From JAWLHA01 sp041690535 (GTDB lineage: Bacteria > Pseudomonadota > Gammaproteobacteria > Thiohalomonadales > Thiohalomonadaceae): a stretch of DNA of 14,560 bases. Shown here in pieces: positions 13,734-14,560 of this stretch. Location: NCBI GenBank assembly GCA_041690535.1, contig JAWLHA010000089.1, positions 1 through 14,560 on the forward strand, read 5' to 3'. How positions within the stretch are numbered: position 1 is the stretch's first letter; each line of letters opens with the position of its first letter. Position numbers and translations under genes: made by a program. The notes beneath the pieces were generated by a model. It did not search any database, was not told the DNA's origin, and saw only the letters and a list, made by a program, of their open reading frames with translations.

Positions 13734-14094
13734 TCTCTGATTGGTTGGGCGCAACTGGGCCCCTTGTGGCAGCCCGCCTGTGGGAGTGGGCTGGCCAGAG
13801 GGCGGCTGGCACCGGATTCTGTTCCCGGTGTCTGACTGAGCCGACTACCAAACAGCCCCCGAAAAACTGCGGCCAGAATTTCAGTTGGCGCGAAAGACGG
13901 TCGACGCGCTGGTTGGTCGACACCGACAAGCAGGACTCTTCATAGGCCTCGATGTCGATCTGGCGGTACAGCACCCGGCCACAGATCTTCAGAAACTTGG
14001 GCCCTATCCCCTCGCTGCGCCAGCGTTCGAGGCTCGCCTCGCTGATGTTCCAGCGAGCAGCCAGTTGCTTCTGGTTGAGGTGAACGACGTCCAT
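13717..14094 (-). CDS. AlpA/excisionase-like helix-turn-helix protein
   Basis: Small DNA-binding protein typical of mobile islands; AlpA relatives activate an integrase or excisionase. The HTH lies in residues 4-50: VHLNQKQLAARWNISEASLERWRSEGIGPKFLKICGRVLYRQIDIEAYEES, the MerR-like HTH_17 form. ATG 14092-14094 is chosen because AAGGAG lies 6 nt upstream; a frame 21 codons longer lacks this. Family members are commonly 60-100 residues; here the frame runs on to 125 through a low-similarity tail and stops inside the prlF operators. The tail may be read-through after an old frameshift. It precedes prlF on the same strand and is divergent from the fic fragment. Confidence 0.75.
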   Translation of the reverse strand: MDVVHLNQKQLAARWNISEASLERWRSEGIGPKFLKICGRVLYRQIDIEAYEESCLSVSTNQRVDRLSRQLKFWPQFFGGCLVVGSVRHREQNPVPAALWPAHSHRRAATRGPVAPNQSETMQLH

Positions 14095-14186
14095 CTTGGT
14101 CTCCTTCCGCATGAGTTGGCAGGAGTCCATGAAGGCGCTGTTCGGCCCGCGAGCCAAGGCATAGAGCCGCGTTGGCTGCGGATTGC

Positions 14187-14250
14187 CCTAGAGACTATTT
14201 TAGGATGAGCTGTTACATTAAAATAACGACACATCTTATTTTAGGTTCGA
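14187..14250. promoter_or_regulatory. AT-rich divergent control region with repeated TATTTTAGG
   Basis: Between the alpA-like gene and the fic fragment. TATTTTAGG occurs at 14196-14204 and 14237-14245, 41 bp apart (about four helical turns), with an inverted TTAAAATA at 14218-14225. The stretch is markedly AT-rich against its surroundings. TAAAAT on the minus strand could be -10 elements. Candidate shared operator and promoters; not proven. Confidence 0.45.
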
Positions 14251-14260
14251 GGCGAGCCCG

Positions 14261-14462
14261 ATGAAGCGGGAGCTCCAAGGCAGATACGTGACCATATCGA
14301 CGGTGGGCGAGAAGGCCCAGGCCTTTGTGCCCGCGCCGCTGCCGCCCAGTCCGCCCATTGACTGGACGCCGGAGCTGCGCGGTAAGTTCGACCAGGCCTT
14401 GCTGGCACTCGGGCGGCTGGACAGCGTTTCGACCCTGCTTCCGGACACCTCGCTGTTCCTCT
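14261..14462 (+). pseudogene. Fic-family protein, N-terminal fragment cut by IS66
   Basis: Fic proteins usually AMPylate targets. These 67 codons match the Fic N-terminal domain: KRELQGRYVTISTVGEKAQAFVPAPLPPSPPIDW, then ALLALGRLDSVSTLLPDTSLFL. In intact relatives this continues into the linker (about YVRKEAVLSSQIEGT) and the HPFxxGNGR catalytic motif; both are absent. At 14463 homology ends and an IS66-like terminus begins; the frame then runs 16 codons into the element before TAA. GAGG is 8 nt before ATG. The catalytic domain is therefore separated or lost. Confidence 0.8.
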
Positions 14463-14560
14463 GTAAGCGCCCAATTAACCCCACCCTTCTAGGCGCTCGG
14501 ATAATCAAGTAAGGTCCGCAGGCGAAAGGCTGTAGGGGAGCAGTTTTTCAATGTCCTCCG
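14463..14560 (-). mobile_element. IS66-family insertion sequence, one end (partial)
   Basis: The element begins with GTAAGCG at 14463, the conserved IS66 terminal sequence, exactly where the Fic homology stops. The end of an IS66-type transposase gene points toward this terminus. The element continues past the window, so its far end and the 8-bp target duplication expected for the family cannot be checked. Confidence 0.75.
14505..14560 (-). CDS. tnpC: IS66 transposase (TnpC), C-terminal end, partial
   Basis: Reading the minus strand from the window edge gives EDIEKLLPYSLSPADLT and a TGA at 14505-14507. IS66 transposases characteristically end in a segment like D-I-E-x-L-L-P followed by about ten residues and a stop near the terminal repeat, as here, with the stop 42 bp inside the GTAAGCG end. 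Only 17 residues are visible, so the assignment leans on position and the terminus. Confidence 0.65.
   Translation of the reverse strand, partial: EDIEKLLPYSLSPADLT

Noticed and set aside
13777..13800. GTGGGAGTGGGCTGGCC as a Pseudomonas-type REP
   Set aside because: Partial resemblance only; no clean hairpin follows, and one copy is not enough.
10740..14560. CRISPR array
   Set aside because: No regularly spaced direct repeats found in the accessory region.

Overview
The window is chromosomal DNA from a GC-rich gammaproteobacterium. The left 10.7 kb is conserved core sequence whose gene order (grpE, nadK, recN, bamE, rnfH, ratA, smpB, ssrA) matches the Escherichia coli neighbourhood. It differs by having hrcA with a CIRCE operator, fur between recN and bamE, and a sodium-dependent transporter gene between ratA and smpB. 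The tmRNA tag (ANDDNYALAA) and protein similarities fit an Ectothiorhodospiraceae-like or related lineage; the exact genus is not decided.

Region 1 (1-3,823): the heat-shock operon hrcA-grpE-dnaK reads leftward, with dnaK cut by the window edge after 575 codons. A perfect CIRCE lies 43 bp upstream of hrcA. Sigma-32-like promoters with nearly identical geometry sit at the hrcA/grpE and grpE/dnaK junctions, so the operon appears to combine HrcA repression with heat-shock sigma activation. The 313-bp gap up to nadK holds the CIRCE, several short palindromes and a weaker rightward sigma-32-like match.

Region 2 (3,824-10,740): nadK-recN (rightward), fur (leftward, with its own promoter and a Fur-box-like sequence inside the start of bamE), bamE (rightward), then a leftward cluster of an SNF-family transporter, ratA and rnfH, then smpB and ssrA rightward. 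smpB has a perfect TATAAT ending 8 bp before its ATG and no Shine-Dalgarno, suggesting a leaderless message. ssrA (tmRNA) ends in a strong UUCG-loop terminator.

Region 3 (10,740-14,560): accessory DNA directly downstream of ssrA, a classic integration hotspot. It contains a REP-like hairpin; the 3' part of a sigma-54-activator-like (RtcR-like) AAA+ gene; the 3' part of an unrecognised coiled-coil gene with a one-base frameshift, joined head to head to the previous remnant; a T-arm-like sequence with two perfect palindromes that may be an attachment-site remnant; a leftward cassette of an AlpA-like HTH gene and a PrlF-YhaV toxin-antitoxin pair with palindromic operators over its promoter; and the N-terminal part of a Fic-family gene interrupted at 14,462 by an IS66-family element that runs off the window. 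No integrase is visible. The region looks like a decayed island, in which only the AlpA/PrlF/YhaV cassette looks intact.
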